Source: Budorcas taxicolor
Taxonomy: Eukaryota > Chordata > Mammalia > Artiodactyla > Bovidae
Assembly (NCBI RefSeq): GCF_023091745.1
Contig: NC_068933.1
Coordinates: 21,580,001 to 21,644,000 of the forward strand
Length of the DNA: 64,000 bases
Direction: 5' to 3'
Both the position numbers and the translations under genes were made by a program. The notes under the pieces are model-generated. The model had not been told where the DNA came from. It saw only the letters and a list, made by a program, of their open reading frames with translations, and searched no databases. This document shows, in pieces, positions 33,205-43,840 of the stretch; the first letter of the stretch is position 1, and the number at the start of each line of letters is the position of its first letter.

Positions 33205-33582
33205 ATCTGCATATCTGAGGTTGTTGATATTTCTCCTAGCAATCTTGATTCCACCTTGTGCTTCATCCAGCCAGGAATTTTGCACCATGTACTCTGCATA
33301 TAAGTTAAATAAACAGGGTAACAATATACAGCCTTGACATACTCCTTTCCCAATTTTGAACCAGTCTATTGTTCCATATCCGGTTCTAACTCTTGCTTCT
33401 TGTTCTATATATGGGTTTCTCAGGATGCAGGTCAGGTGGTCTGGTATTCCCATCTCTTTAGGAATTTTCCACAGTTTGTTGTGATCCACACAGTCAAAGG
33501 CTCTAGTGTAATCAATGAAGCAGAAGTAGATTTTTTTTCTGAAAATCCCTTGCTTTCTCTCTGATCCAGTGGATGTTGGCAA
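33160..33582 (-). pseudogene. Chimeric BovB RT open frame across a nesting junction
   Basis: 140-codon frame: RT core with FIDYTRAFDCVDH, KIGKGVCQGCILLP and NLYAEYM, then INNLRYAD followed directly by KAMVFPVVMYGCES. The catalytic YADD is cut after YAD at the 33204/33205 boundary, and the frame enters the downstream domain of the inserted BovB by chance. The second catalytic Asp is lost, so no RT activity is expected. Confidence 0.88.
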
Positions 33583-33761
33583 TTTGATCTCTGGTTTCCT
33601 CTGCCTTTTCTAAATCCAGCCTGAACATCTGGAAGTTTCCAGTTCACATACTGTTGAAGCCTGGCTTGAAGGATTTGGATGAGAATTACCTTGCTAGCAT
33701 TTACATCACATTTACATTGTATTTATAGTTATTCACATAGCATTTACAATATATTAGTATT

Positions 33762-34030
33762 GCTGCTGCTAAGTTGCTTCAGTCATGTCTGACTCTGTGC
33801 GACCCCATAGACGGCAGCCCACCAGGCTCCCTCATCCCTGGGATTCTCCAGGCAAGAACACTGGAGTGGGTTGCCATTTCCTTCTCCAATGCATAAAAGT
33901 GAAAAGTGAAAGTGAAGTCGCTCAGTCGTGTCCGACTCCTAGCAATCCCATGGACTGCAGCCCACCAGGCTCCTCCGTCCATGGATTTTTCCAGGCAAGA
34001 GTATTGGAGTGGGGTGCCATTGCCTTCTCC
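33762..34030 (-). mobile_element. BOV-A2 SINE with TSD
   Basis: Reverse dimer beginning (gct)n. Flanked by atattagtatt (33751-33761) and atattaggtatt (34031-34042), a target duplication differing by one inserted base. Confidence 0.95.
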
Positions 34031-34042
34031 ATATTAGGTATT

Positions 34043-34605
34043 ATGACTAAGCTAAAATCGTTTACTCTAGATTACTCATGAAACCTGACCTGAGGTCTGA
34101 GGATGTGTGTAGGTTATATGCAAATAATCCACCATTTATATAAAGCACTTGAGTATCTGACAATTTTGGTATTCTTGTTGGTCCTACAATCAACATTGTG
34201 CAGATACCAAGGAGTGACTGCACCCATCTATGCCCTTTTCTCTTTTACAGCCTTAAAGAACAGTTATTATCTCACAGAATCTCAGACTGTCCGTCAAAGA
34301 GGGTTCTCTGCTGCCTTCCAGGCATTCTTTTTGACAGTGTCCACCACTGAGAGCTTACCTTATGTGAAATCCATCCTGTTATTAGACAACTGCTATTCTG
34401 GAAACAGATTCCATTAAATTTACCCCAAATCTAACTTTATCAAACATATGACATGGATCTACATGGCTCTTTGGAACCACACATAGTTCCAAATCTGTCA
34501 GGTATTTGGAAAAAATATTAAACACTCATCCCGTATTTTATTTCTAATTTCTGAAATCAGTGAGATTTGCCCAAGTTTCTTTAAGTAGAAGTACGTAAAC
34601 TAAAT
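34043..34605. other. Intergenic, nothing recognised
   Basis: The 104-codon frame at 34103-34417 (+) is the longest non-repeat frame here. It shows a hydrophobic stretch near its start but no motif I recognise, and composition typical of the flanks. Not called. Confidence 0.4.
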
Positions 34606-34609
34606 AAAA

Positions 34610-34745
34610 TTGATTTATTTATTGAGAATTTACTATAGTGAAGTTCAGTGTGCTAGGAAGTGGGGTAGATATAATGATTAATAAATAATACAGCTGTATT
34701 CAAGGAATTTGCAATGAATTCAATAAAGTATCCTGCTCTGAAATT
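34610..34745 (-). mobile_element. L2-like LINE 3' end fragment
   Basis: 'tttattgagaatttactata', 'gtgtgctaggaagtgg' and 'attcaaggaatttgcaatga' follow reverse-complement L2. Confidence 0.6.
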
Positions 34746-35271
34746 AAAAATATTTCCAAGAAGGACAGAAAAAAATTAACTGGTAACTTAAGCCTAGAAT
34801 GGTCTATGATGTCTTTAGGTTATGTTGAGATCTAACGGGTTTACACAAATATTGTGTTTTCTAAAGAGCTGCCTACAAATTTCTAAACTGCATTTTTTTT
34901 CATAGAGAATTAGAAATCTTCTTTCCCCAAGACCAACTTTTAAGCTTTCATAAAAGCTGCTGATTCTGTTACTATTGTGAATTTCCAATTAAATAGCATA
35001 TTTCTTCTGAAAAGTTCAACCACTCGCTATTAATAGTAAGCACCTTTATAATAAAAATACCCACCTTTACAGCTGGGGCCACATAATAATTGTGATTATT
35101 TTGGAGAACAGTAGAAGAAGAACATCATCTTTCTTATATTTTAGGTAACAGAATTGAAGAATCTAGAGGTTTATTATAAGAGCATATCATACCATATAAG
35201 TGATTACATGCATTGTAGCTTCACATTTTAAAATTCTGTGCTAATTGTCTCTTTCATATCAATATCTGCTT
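34746..35271. other. Intergenic, nothing recognised
   Basis: AT-rich, no gene signal. Confidence 0.4.
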
Positions 35272-35274
35272 TGA

Positions 35275-35430
35275 TGTTTAGTCACTAAGTCATGTCCAAC
35301 TCTTTTGCAACCCCATGGACTGTAGCCCATCAGGCTTCTCTGTCCATAGCATTGCCCAGGCAAGAACACTGGAGTTGGAAAAAAAAACAACAACAACAAC
35401 ACTGGAGCCGGTTGCCGTTTCTTTCTCCAA
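35275..35430 (-). mobile_element. Bov-A SINE with small internal insertion
   Basis: 'agtcactaagtcatgtccaa' to 'ggttgccgtttctttctcc'. The unit is interrupted at about 35376-35400 by an A-rich (aac)n segment flanked on both sides by 'aacactggag'. Confidence 0.85.
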
Positions 35431-35524
35431 ATATGTGCTTTGCAAAGGCTTAAATTAGTACATGTAAAACAATACTGAGATTGAAGTTCAATTTACTCTC
35501 TCCAGAAAAATTAGTTACTTAGTT

Positions 35525-36045
35525 TAGTCATTCTTTCAGTTAATTCATCCAATGCTAAGCACTATGCTACTAATACAAAAATGAAAGAGTTACAGCAAGT
35601 TCACCGTTTCATAAGGGAATCAAGAATTATGGAAAATGACCATATTAAAAGCACATTGACCAGGACTATAACAGGCGTGGTAAAGCTGTATCCGTGTCTC
35701 AAAAGAAGGATTGATAAGTCTTGACCAGTTGGGGAACAGGTCCCAGAGACAAAAGCACAAAAGATGCAAGATGCAAGCAGTTTGCCAGGGATGAAGGATG
35801 GTGAGTCATATGTGGGCGGCAGATGAGAAGATCGTTTGCACTGCTGTCTTTCCCAGGACGTAGCACCGTTCTCTACAGGCAGTAGATTTCAGTAAAAATA
35901 TTCAATGAAAATATGATTTCCAGGCATTGAAAATGGCAAATGCAAAGGCATGGTAGTGTGAAACAGTTTTGACAGATTCTTGAAATTGACATTAGCCAAG
36001 GAGAGAAGATGCTAATGAGGGAGGCAGAAATTCAAATATGGGGAG
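35525..36045 (-). mobile_element. L2-like LINE remnant
   Basis: 'atgctaagcactatgctact', 'agcagtttgccagggatga' and 'aaatgcaaaggcatggtagt' follow reverse-complement L2-like order. A plus-strand L2 end ('ctttcccaggacgtagcacc', about 35838-35920) seems to lie within it. Confidence 0.5.
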
Positions 36046-36717
36046 TTTTGCATGTTATATGGGATTTTCCAACAAAGATTTTCACCATATGGTTACTTCC
36101 TCAGGCATTTCAACTTTATTATTTTAATATTTAATGCACACACAAATTTTAGAAACATATGTCTTCACTTTTCCAAGAGAGAAAGAAAGGAGGGAGGAAA
36201 GGATGACAAATATCAAATAAATTGCATTTGTGATAGAGATTGGCCTAGAAATTGGGAAATAAGACTGATACCAGGAAGTGGGTTGTGAAAACTTTAATTT
36301 CTCTAGAATTTCAATTGCTTTCCCCAAACCCTGCATGTACATGTATCCTACATAAAGAAAACAGAAGCCAATGTGGTTTATAAGATAAACTTCAATTTGG
36401 GGGTAATATCCTGGTATTTATATTACTTCATCCTGCCCTAGGCGGATCACCACCCCTGAAACCTGTCATATATGAAAATTCTGGATCTGACATCTTTTGA
36501 AAAACAAGGCTCAATAAACAAGTACAGGTGTATGTGTGTTCCTTTTCTTTCTTATATTCACAGTACCAACATAATACCTGGCTTGTGTTCGAAGCTTTTG
36601 AATGTTGATAATAAAATCCTCAAAGTAAAACCAGAGCTTTAACTCTTAATCAATAGTAACAATTCAATTAATCTGTCCCTGGAAGGAGAATTATTTTAAA
36701 AAGAAGATCACAACAGT
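36046..36717. other. Intergenic, nothing recognised
   Basis: AT-rich. Short frames at 36052-36342 on both strands show no motif. Confidence 0.4.
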
Positions 36718-36729
36718 AATAAACTTCAC

Positions 36730-37000
36730 TGCTGCTGCTGCTGCTAAGTCGCTTCAGTTGTATTTGACTCTGTGCGAGCCCATAGACGGCAGCCCACCAG
36801 GCTCCCCCATCCCTGGGATTCTCCAGGCAAGAACACTGCGGTGGGTTGCCCTTCTCCAATGCATGAAAGTGAAAAGTGAAAGTGAAGTCTCTCAGTGGTG
36901 TCCAACACTTAGCGACCCCATGGACTGCAGCCCACCAGGCTCCTCCGGCCATGGGATTTTCCAGGCAAGAGTACTGGAGTGGGGTGCCATTGCCTTCTCC
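36730..37000 (-). mobile_element. BOV-A2 SINE with exact TSD
   Basis: Reverse dimer starting with five gct units. The exact 12 bp target duplication aataaacttcac lies at 36718-36729 and 37001-37012. Near-consensus body: a young-looking insertion. Confidence 0.96.
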
Positions 37001-37012
37001 AATAAACTTCAC

Positions 37013-37619
37013 AGTAGACCTTAAAAATTATCATTACTTACACTGAAAACAAAGTACCAAAATTTTGCTCCCAAATCAAAGATGTATAAATAACAAAATA
37101 GACTGTTTATTTTAGTCATAGAAAGCTGTTTTTCCTGAATCAAAATGAATTTAATATGAGAATGCTACTTAATGGAATACTTTTGTCTATGCTATGCTTT
37201 AAGGCTTAAATAGGAAAGCAAATATAGTCTTATCAGCATTCTTCTACAGGAGATCAAAATTAACAGCTTAAATCAACTACAACCCAATTTTCTCCAGAAT
37301 CTTAGAGATTCCTTCAGTTAGGTGCTTACAGAGGCAAATTAATGATGAGGGGTCTCTAAAGTACCAGGTGATGATACTGTAAGCATCCAACTCCTTAAGT
37401 ACTTCATAAACTAAGGGTTGGTTATGTGCTTTGTCAACAAATTCTTCTCTTTACAGGAAATTCACTGAAGGATTCTTTAATTAGCGAGCTCCCTAAGGGA
37501 ATGTAGAATAGGAAGCCTCATAGCTCCTTTTAGAACATTATCCTGTTTCTGTTTTTAAGTTTTTGAATTAAGTATTGTCTTTATGCAGATCTCCTGCCTG
37601 ATCCATTACCTTATGCAAG
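37013..37619. other. Intergenic, nothing recognised
   Basis: No gene or repeat call supported. Confidence 0.4.
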
Positions 37620-38380
37620 CGTGTGAAGATTCCCTGAACATCATTCTAGGCTCTGGGTTAGGTCAAGGAGCACACAGAGATGAATGACGCCTGCACCTAC
37701 AGTCTATAAACAGACACACCACCGCCACACTCTTTGAGGCAGCCTTCTCCACTCCATCACCAGCGTAACACGGAGACTGACTTATTCAAGGGGTTTATTG
37801 TGCTTCTTTTCTGTTGGCAGGGGAAGAAGTAATTAACTTATAGAGGAGAAATCTTTTGGTTTAATGATAGACATCATACGGAGGTAAGAGAGAGAGCTTT
37901 CTAGAAAGAAGAGATGCATGAAGAAGGAGTCAATATCCTTATGGAACAAGGGGTATGTTCTGACAGAGCAGTTTAACTGGAGTAAGGCGCAGAAGCAATC
38001 TAGAAGTGGGACAGTGGGAGGAGAAGAGGAAAGCAAAGTAAAGGAATGGTGGTGTAGATTGAGTCTATTGATAAAGGACCTTGAATGGAATGCTAAAGAT
38101 AATGTATTTTGTTTTATAGTTAGCAGGAGCCATTAAACATTTTCAGTAATGAGTATTGTTATCATATCATGCTTCCCTGACCAAAACTTGAATCTTACAG
38201 CAGAGTATAGGAAGTAACTGAGGACAGGGAGAAGGAAGTCCACAAATACCAGACAGAAAGTTTCATAAAAGCCCAGTTGAAAGTCATGACTGCAAGATGA
38301 CTGACAAAACCAAAAATCAGGAACCAGACTAGAGCAGGAGGAAAATTTGATTTTTTTTTTTATCAACAAGCTTTCTGTTT
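37620..38380 (-). mobile_element. L2-like LINE remnant
   Basis: 'cattctaggctctgggttag', 'gcagtttaactggagtaagg', 'ggaccttgaatggaatgcta' and 'ccattaaacattttcagtaa' follow the reverse-complement order of the L2-like 3' half. The 72-78 codon frames within it are incidental. Confidence 0.5.
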
Positions 38381-39072
38381 CTAACCATTTGTTTAAGCAT
38401 CCCTTCTATTTTATATTGTAATAATTCTAAAGAGAATGGTAGTGTTGTTGTGACTTTAAAACAAATTCAACAGAAAAAAATAAGTTTGTTTTGAAAAATC
38501 TAGAACAATTCATTAACTATAAGCAGTTAAATTATTGATACTTATTTCCCTTTGTTTTGACAACTATGTTGAGATTTCTCTTCACACTGGGAAATAGTGT
38601 TTTATAAGAGTCAATCACCTGGCTCAATTGATTTAATTGGATTTTAGACTTGGAGAAATCTTCTTAATCAAGGTAGAATTTCTCTTTTTGCACATGTCGC
38701 CTATTCTTTATTTCTCTGACCCTAAGAGATAAAATAAGCCTATATTTTCCATTTCATAATTACTCAGGGTTGACCCAGGGGTGGCAGGGTGAGAAGATAA
38801 GAAACATTGCTTCCTGGGCCTCATGCCCAGAGACACTGATTTAATTTTTTAATTACTTTTTATTGGAATAATCAGTAGGCACTATGGAAGTAAAACTTTT
38901 AGTCTTTATTTTAGAGATATCTTTACTATTGTCAAATTGTTCTCTAAAAAAGATCTGTTCAATTACATTCTCAGTAGATCACAAGGATACCCCAGCTACT
39001 TATCAGCAGTATATATTACAATCTTATTAAAAACTTTAAGAAGCTAATATGGAAAAATGTTACCCATGTATT
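38381..39072. other. Intergenic, nothing recognised
   Basis: AT-rich, no gene signal. Confidence 0.4.
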
Positions 39073-40846
39073 GTTGTTGCTGTTCAGTCTCTAAGTTGTA
39101 TCCGACCCTTTGAGACCCCATGAACTGAAGCACTCCAGGCTTCCCTGTCCTTCACTATTTCCAGAGTTTACACAAACTCATGTCCATTGAGTCAGTGATG
39201 CCATCCAAACATCTCATCCTCTGTTGCCCTCTTCTCCTCTTGCCTTCAGTCTTTCCCAGCATCAGGGTCTTTTCCAGCGAGTTGGCTCTTCACATCGGGT
39301 AGCCAAAGTATTGGGGCTTCAGCTTCAGCACCAGCCCTTCCAGTGAAAATTCAGAGTTGATTTCCTTTAAGATTGACTGGTGTGATCCCTTGCAGTCCAA
39401 GGGACACTCAAGAGTCTTCTCCAGCACCACAGTTCAAAAGCATCAATTCTTTGGCACTCAGCCTTCTTTATGGTCCAACTCTCATATCCATAAATGACTA
39501 CTGGAAAAACCATAGCTTTGACTATAAGGACCATTGTTGGCAAAGTGATGTTTCTGCTTTTTAATATGTTGTCTAGGTTTGTCATAGCTTTTCTTCCAAG
39601 GAGCAAGCATCTTTTCATTTTGTGGCTTCAGTCACCATCCAGAATGATTTTGAAGCCCAAGGAAATGAAATCTGACACTATTTCCACATTTTTCCCATCC
39701 ACTTGCCATGAAGTGATAGGACTGGATGCCATGATCTTTGTTTTTTGAATGTTGTTTTAAGCCAGCTTTTTCACTCTCCTCTTTCATCAAGAGGCTTTTT
39801 AGTTCCTCTTCACTTTCTGCCATAAGGGTGGTATCATCTGCATATCTGAGGTTATTGATACTTCTCTCGGCAATCTTGAATCCAGCTTGTGTTTCTTCCA
39901 GTCCAGCATTTCTCATGATGTACTCTGCATATAAGTTAAATAAGCAGGTGACAGTATACAGCCTTGACATGCTCCTTTCCCAATTTCAAACCAGTCTGTT
40001 GTTCCATGTCCAATTCTAACTGTTGATTCTTGACCTGCATACAGATTTCTCAGGAGGCAGGTATGTGGTCTAGTTTCCCCATCTCTTTAAGAATTTTCCA
40101 CAGTTTGTTGTGATACACACTGTAAAAGGCTTTGGCATAGTCAGTGAAGCAGAAATAGATGTTTTTTTGGAATTCCCTTTGGTTTTTTCAATGATCCAGC
40201 ATATATTGGCAATTTGATTTCTGGTTCCTCTGCCTTTTCTAAATCCAACTTGCTCATCTGAAAGTTCTCAATTCACATACTACTGAAGCCTAGCTTGAAG
40301 CATTTGGAGCATAATCTTGCTGGCATATGAAAATCAGTAAAATTTTGCAATATTCTGAACATTCTTTGGCATTGCCTTTCTTTGAGATTGAGATGAAAAT
40401 TGACCTTTCCCAGTCCTGTGGCTGCCGCTGAGTTTTCCGAATTTCCTGGCGTAATGAATAAAGCACGTTAATAGTATCATGTTTTAGGACTTGAAATAGC
40501 TCAGCTGGAATTCCATCACCTACACTAGCTTTGCTTGTGGTAATGCTTCCTAAGGCCCTCTTGACTTCACACTCCAGGATGTCTGGTTCTAGCTGAGTGA
40601 CCACAGCATTGTGTTTATCTGGTGTGATCTTTTTTGTATTGTTTTTGTACGGAGAGCTTTTTTGTACTCTTCTTCTGTATATTCTTGCCACCTTTTCTTA
40701 ATCTCTTCTGCTTGTGTTAGGTCCTTGCCCTTTTTGGCCTTTATTTTGCCTATCGTGAATAAAATGTTTCCTTGGTATCTCCAGTTTTCTTATCCCTAGT
40801 CTTTCCCATTCTATTGTTTTCCTCTGTTTCTTTGCATTTGCCCAAG
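39073..40846 (-). mobile_element. BovB LINE, 1.77 kb copy
   Basis: 3' end at the left ('gttgctgttcagtctctaag'). Runs through the C-terminal domain, the RT core (YADD codons at 39833-39844; NNLRYADDTTLMAESEEELK) and the linker to about 40846. More diverged than the 26 and 48 kb copies, with several small indels (e.g. LLMKEESEKAGLKQHSK replaces LLMKVKEESEKVGLKLNIQK). 5'-truncated and non-functional. Confidence 0.93.
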
Positions 40847-41049
40847 TATAGTAATTTGCAATTTAGAACTAGATAGAGTTGAATATATATATATTTTTAA
40901 TTATGCACTTGCATTTCTTTTTTGTTGAATCCCTTTACCTCAAACGTGAACCATTGGAGGTGGATATTCATCAGTATTAGTATGAACTTATCAAAATGTC
41001 CTCCTGGAGCCACTGCCAGATGGGAAATTTATGGTAGTTCACACTTGTA
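40847..41049. other. Intergenic, nothing recognised
   Basis: Short segment with a (ta)n run near 40884. Confidence 0.4.
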
Positions 41050-41090
41050 AAGAGTCAGACACGACTTAGTGACAGAATAGCAACATACTA
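41050..41090 (+). mobile_element. Bov-A SINE 3' scrap
   Basis: 'aaagagtcagacacgactta' then 'gtgacagaatagcaaca', the last ~40 bp of a Bov-A unit. Confidence 0.65.
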
Positions 41091-41315
41091 TTGATGTGCC
41101 AATGTGGTGATTCCTCCATTTGTTGTAACTGAGTCACAACGTGGCAGTCCTACATCATCTTTTAGCCAAATTTCAAACATGACAAGACGTGTTGAGAACT
41201 GAACTGAACTGATGTCTTGACTCCAGCTACCATCATTAATCCTGCCCTCAAATTAAATAGTTAATGATATGTGTTATTTTGATTAACTCAGAGAATACTG
41301 ATCATAAATTTAAAG
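41091..41315. other. Short intergenic segment
   Basis: Contains 'gaactgaactgaactgat' at about 41196, identical in form to a BovB 3' tail but with no BovB body attached. Confidence 0.4.
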
Positions 41316-41328
41316 ATTCTGGAGAAAT

Positions 41329-41889
41329 CTCCATACTATTCTCCATAGTGGGTGTATCAATTTACATCTCCACCAATAGTGCAAAAGGGTTCTCTTTCTT
41401 CCATACCCTCTTCAGCACTTATTGTTTAGACGTTTTTTGATAATGACCATTCTGACCAGTGTGAGGTGGTACTTCACTGTAGTTTTGAGTTGCATATCTC
41501 TAATAATGAGTGATGTTAATATTAACGCATATGTATGGCATCTAGAAAAATCGTACCGATGAACCTTTTGCAAGTCAGGAGTAGAAACACAGACATAAAA
41601 AACAGACTTGTGGACACAGCAGGGGAAGGAGAGGGTGGGATGAGTTGAGAGAGTAGCGTTGAAATATATACATTACCATGTATAAAATAGACACCTAGTG
41701 GGAAATTGTTGTATAACAGAGCTTAGGCTGTACTCTGAGAGAACCCAGAGGGTGAGATGGTGGTGGGTGGAAGGGAGGCTCAAGAGTGCTGATTGTATAC
41801 TTGTGTACTTACGGCTGATTCACATGGCCATACAGCAGAAACCAACAGAACATTGTAAAGCAATTAACTCCAATGAAAAATAAGGCAAA
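41329..41889 (+). mobile_element. L1 3' end with inverted 5' part (twin priming)
   Basis: Left part 41329-41515 is reverse-complement L1 ORF2-end sequence ('ctccatagtgggtgtatcaa', 'accattctgaccagtgtgag'). Right part 41517-41889 is plus-strand L1 3' UTR ('gacttgtggacacagcaggg', 'aacattgtaaagcaattaac', 'caatgaaaaataa'). The whole is flanked by attctggagaaat / attctagagaaat (41316-41328, 41890-41902; one mismatch). This is the classic product of twin-primed insertion. Confidence 0.85.
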
Positions 41890-41902
41890 ATTCTAGAGAA
41901 AT

Positions 41903-42009
41903 TAATTTAGAAAGGTTAAATTGATTTGTTAACTCTTGCATTACCATTAGGACTGGTGCTGCTGATAGAAATAAAACTCCTTTTGCCATTAAAAGAAAAA
42001 AGAAAGAAA
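41903..42009 (+). mobile_element. Short retro-insert of unknown source, A-rich tail
   Basis: About 107 bp with AATAAA at about 41970 and an A-rich end ('aaaagaaaaaagaaagaaaa'), followed by a third copy of the target sequence, attctggggaaat (42010-42022). This looks like a 5'-truncated reverse-transcribed RNA, inserted at the same site as the L1. I cannot name the source transcript. Confidence 0.5.
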
Positions 42010-42022
42010 ATTCTGGGGAAAT

Positions 42023-43585
42023 TATGTACTGCAAAGAAGAATTGAATTATCAATAACTATGTTATACCTTGTTTGTTATCACTGGAAAATGTCTTGCAAA
42101 ATTCAGGTAGACCCTTATGTAAAGTGGGGTCTGTTCCTTTAGTGGCCCTATCTCAAATCGCCAACAGTGTGAGTCATGAGAAATGAAAGCCTTAGAATTC
42201 TGTCAAGTGAATTATATGCTGGCAGAGCTATCTAAGGCTGCCTTTGGAATTTGACATTACTATTATGTTCCTGGGCATGTTCTGCTTTCAAGCTCATGAA
42301 AACTGAAAGGGAAATATTCCTGGGAAAATTTCCTAAACCTCCTGCCTCTATGGGCCTTTGTAGTTAATACAACTACAGTCTGACCATGTGTTTCTTTTCA
42401 GTATTTTTGATAAGTTTTCAGAGCTGGCTTCAGCTAGTTGATAAAAGCCACAAGGTACCTGGCAGAGGTGCCTTGAGATGAGAGGCCAAGAGTTGACCTT
42501 CCAGCCAAGGCTGGTTTTAAATTGAACCACATGACTATAATCTATCATCCAGCCTGGACACAGTTGAGAGTAAAACGGGATGCTGATTTTGCATGAGAAT
42601 ACCAAGCATAAGCTAGGATGGGGCCAGGTATAGTGAGAGAGCTAAGTACAGAATTTTGATTCCCAAACCAAGGAAAATAAGAATGGAGTCTCCTAGATAT
42701 TTACATCAAATCTGGATACTGGAGGAAGAGTGAGTCAGCCTAATAAAGTGAAGGTCAGGATTTCCTAGGAAAACCCACAGTAGGATGCCCAGAGACCTCG
42801 ATGACCTGTGTGAATAGTGGTCATGGGCATTTGATGGCTGAGTGAGGAAGAATGGACAGGGCCCCAACTTGAAGGGCTTATGTGCCGAGCTAGGATCCTG
42901 GTGTCAGTTGACACACTGTCCTCATACCTTCTCATGAAAGAAATAATAAAATGGAAGCAAGCAAAATTCTTGCTGATGTTCCTAAGAAGATCCACAAAAA
43001 TATTTTAATAATCAGAAGACTAAGTTACCCTTCCCCTTCTTCTTGGTAACATAGAAACCTGGGTAGATAGATAGATAAATAAATACTTTACATTTATTGT
43101 AATCTTGATATTAGAAAGACTTGATAGCTAATGAAAACAACTGGTTGGTTTCCTATGATGAGACCAAAGCTAAGGACTACCAAACTGCATAAATTGGTTT
43201 TAGAAGTGACTTGGAAAACTCACTAATTTTTTCTTAGTATATATTGCTGAAATAAATGTGTACATTTTTATGTTTACTTACTGCTTTAAATTCTTTATGA
43301 AATAATGTGGGGTCTAACAAACTATAAATTATATATATATATATATACTTTAAAAATTCCCATGTATTATCTCATTTTATGTAATGCAAACTCATGTGCT
43401 GTTTTATGAATTTGAATGAAGTGGTATGGTGAATCATTTTTCCTATGATTTTTAAAACACTAATCTGTTAAAAACCCAGCGTATACAAGATGAAAGCCTT
43501 TATGCATAAGGATTACCAAATAGTTAAGGCGATGAGGAAAACACAGAAAAAGCAAAATAGGAATTATATATTTCAATTATACTTT
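42023..43585. other. Comparatively repeat-poor intergenic DNA
   Basis: No SINE, BovB or L1 recognised. Contains 'gatagatagata' at 43067 and an (at)n run at 43330-43348. Small frames (42348-42605, 42765-42995, both -) show no motif. Confidence 0.45.
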
Positions 43586-43589
43586 GTAA

Positions 43590-43840
43590 CTGTACTAGAA
43601 TAGATTTTTATAAATTCAGACAGCATATATACAACTATCAGAGGAATCACATGCAAATTGAGGTTGTTACAAAATGGATGACTATGGAGCAGATAACGTT
43701 TGACCTTTAATATGGGCCTTGAAAGATGCTTGAAAGGTGGTAATTTGTATTGGCAAGGAGGAGGAAAGGCTTAGGATGAAATGGTGTAAAGGAAAGGCAT
43801 TGCATATTGTGAATAAATTGGTCTTCTTGTTCTCCCAGAG
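43590..43840 (-). mobile_element. L2-like LINE remnant
   Basis: 'gggccttgaaagatgcttga', 'gcaaggaggaggaaaggctt' and 'aaaggcattgcatattgtga' follow reverse-complement L2-like order. Confidence 0.5.

Larger units (their letters stand above)
31082..33700 (-). mobile_element. BovB LINE, host of three nested insertions
   Basis: One BovB in four pieces: 31082-31513, 32208-32288, 32500-32753 and 33205-33700. The pieces follow in correct consensus order and are separated by a solo LTR, a Bov-tA and a second BovB. The 3' end is at the left ('cagttgctaagtcatgtctg'). The RT core near 33205-33582 retains FIDYTRAFDCVDH and GVCQGCILLP. It is 5'-truncated at about 33700. Confidence 0.9.

Noticed and set aside
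34103..34417. 104-codon frame with a hydrophobic N-terminal part
   Set aside because: No domain, signal of splicing or conservation evidence. The hydrophobicity is explained by T-rich codons.
41196..41213. Isolated 'gaactgaactgaactgat' motif like a BovB 3' tail
   Set aside because: Only about 18 bp with no BovB body attached. Could be chance or a simple repeat, so not called as an element.
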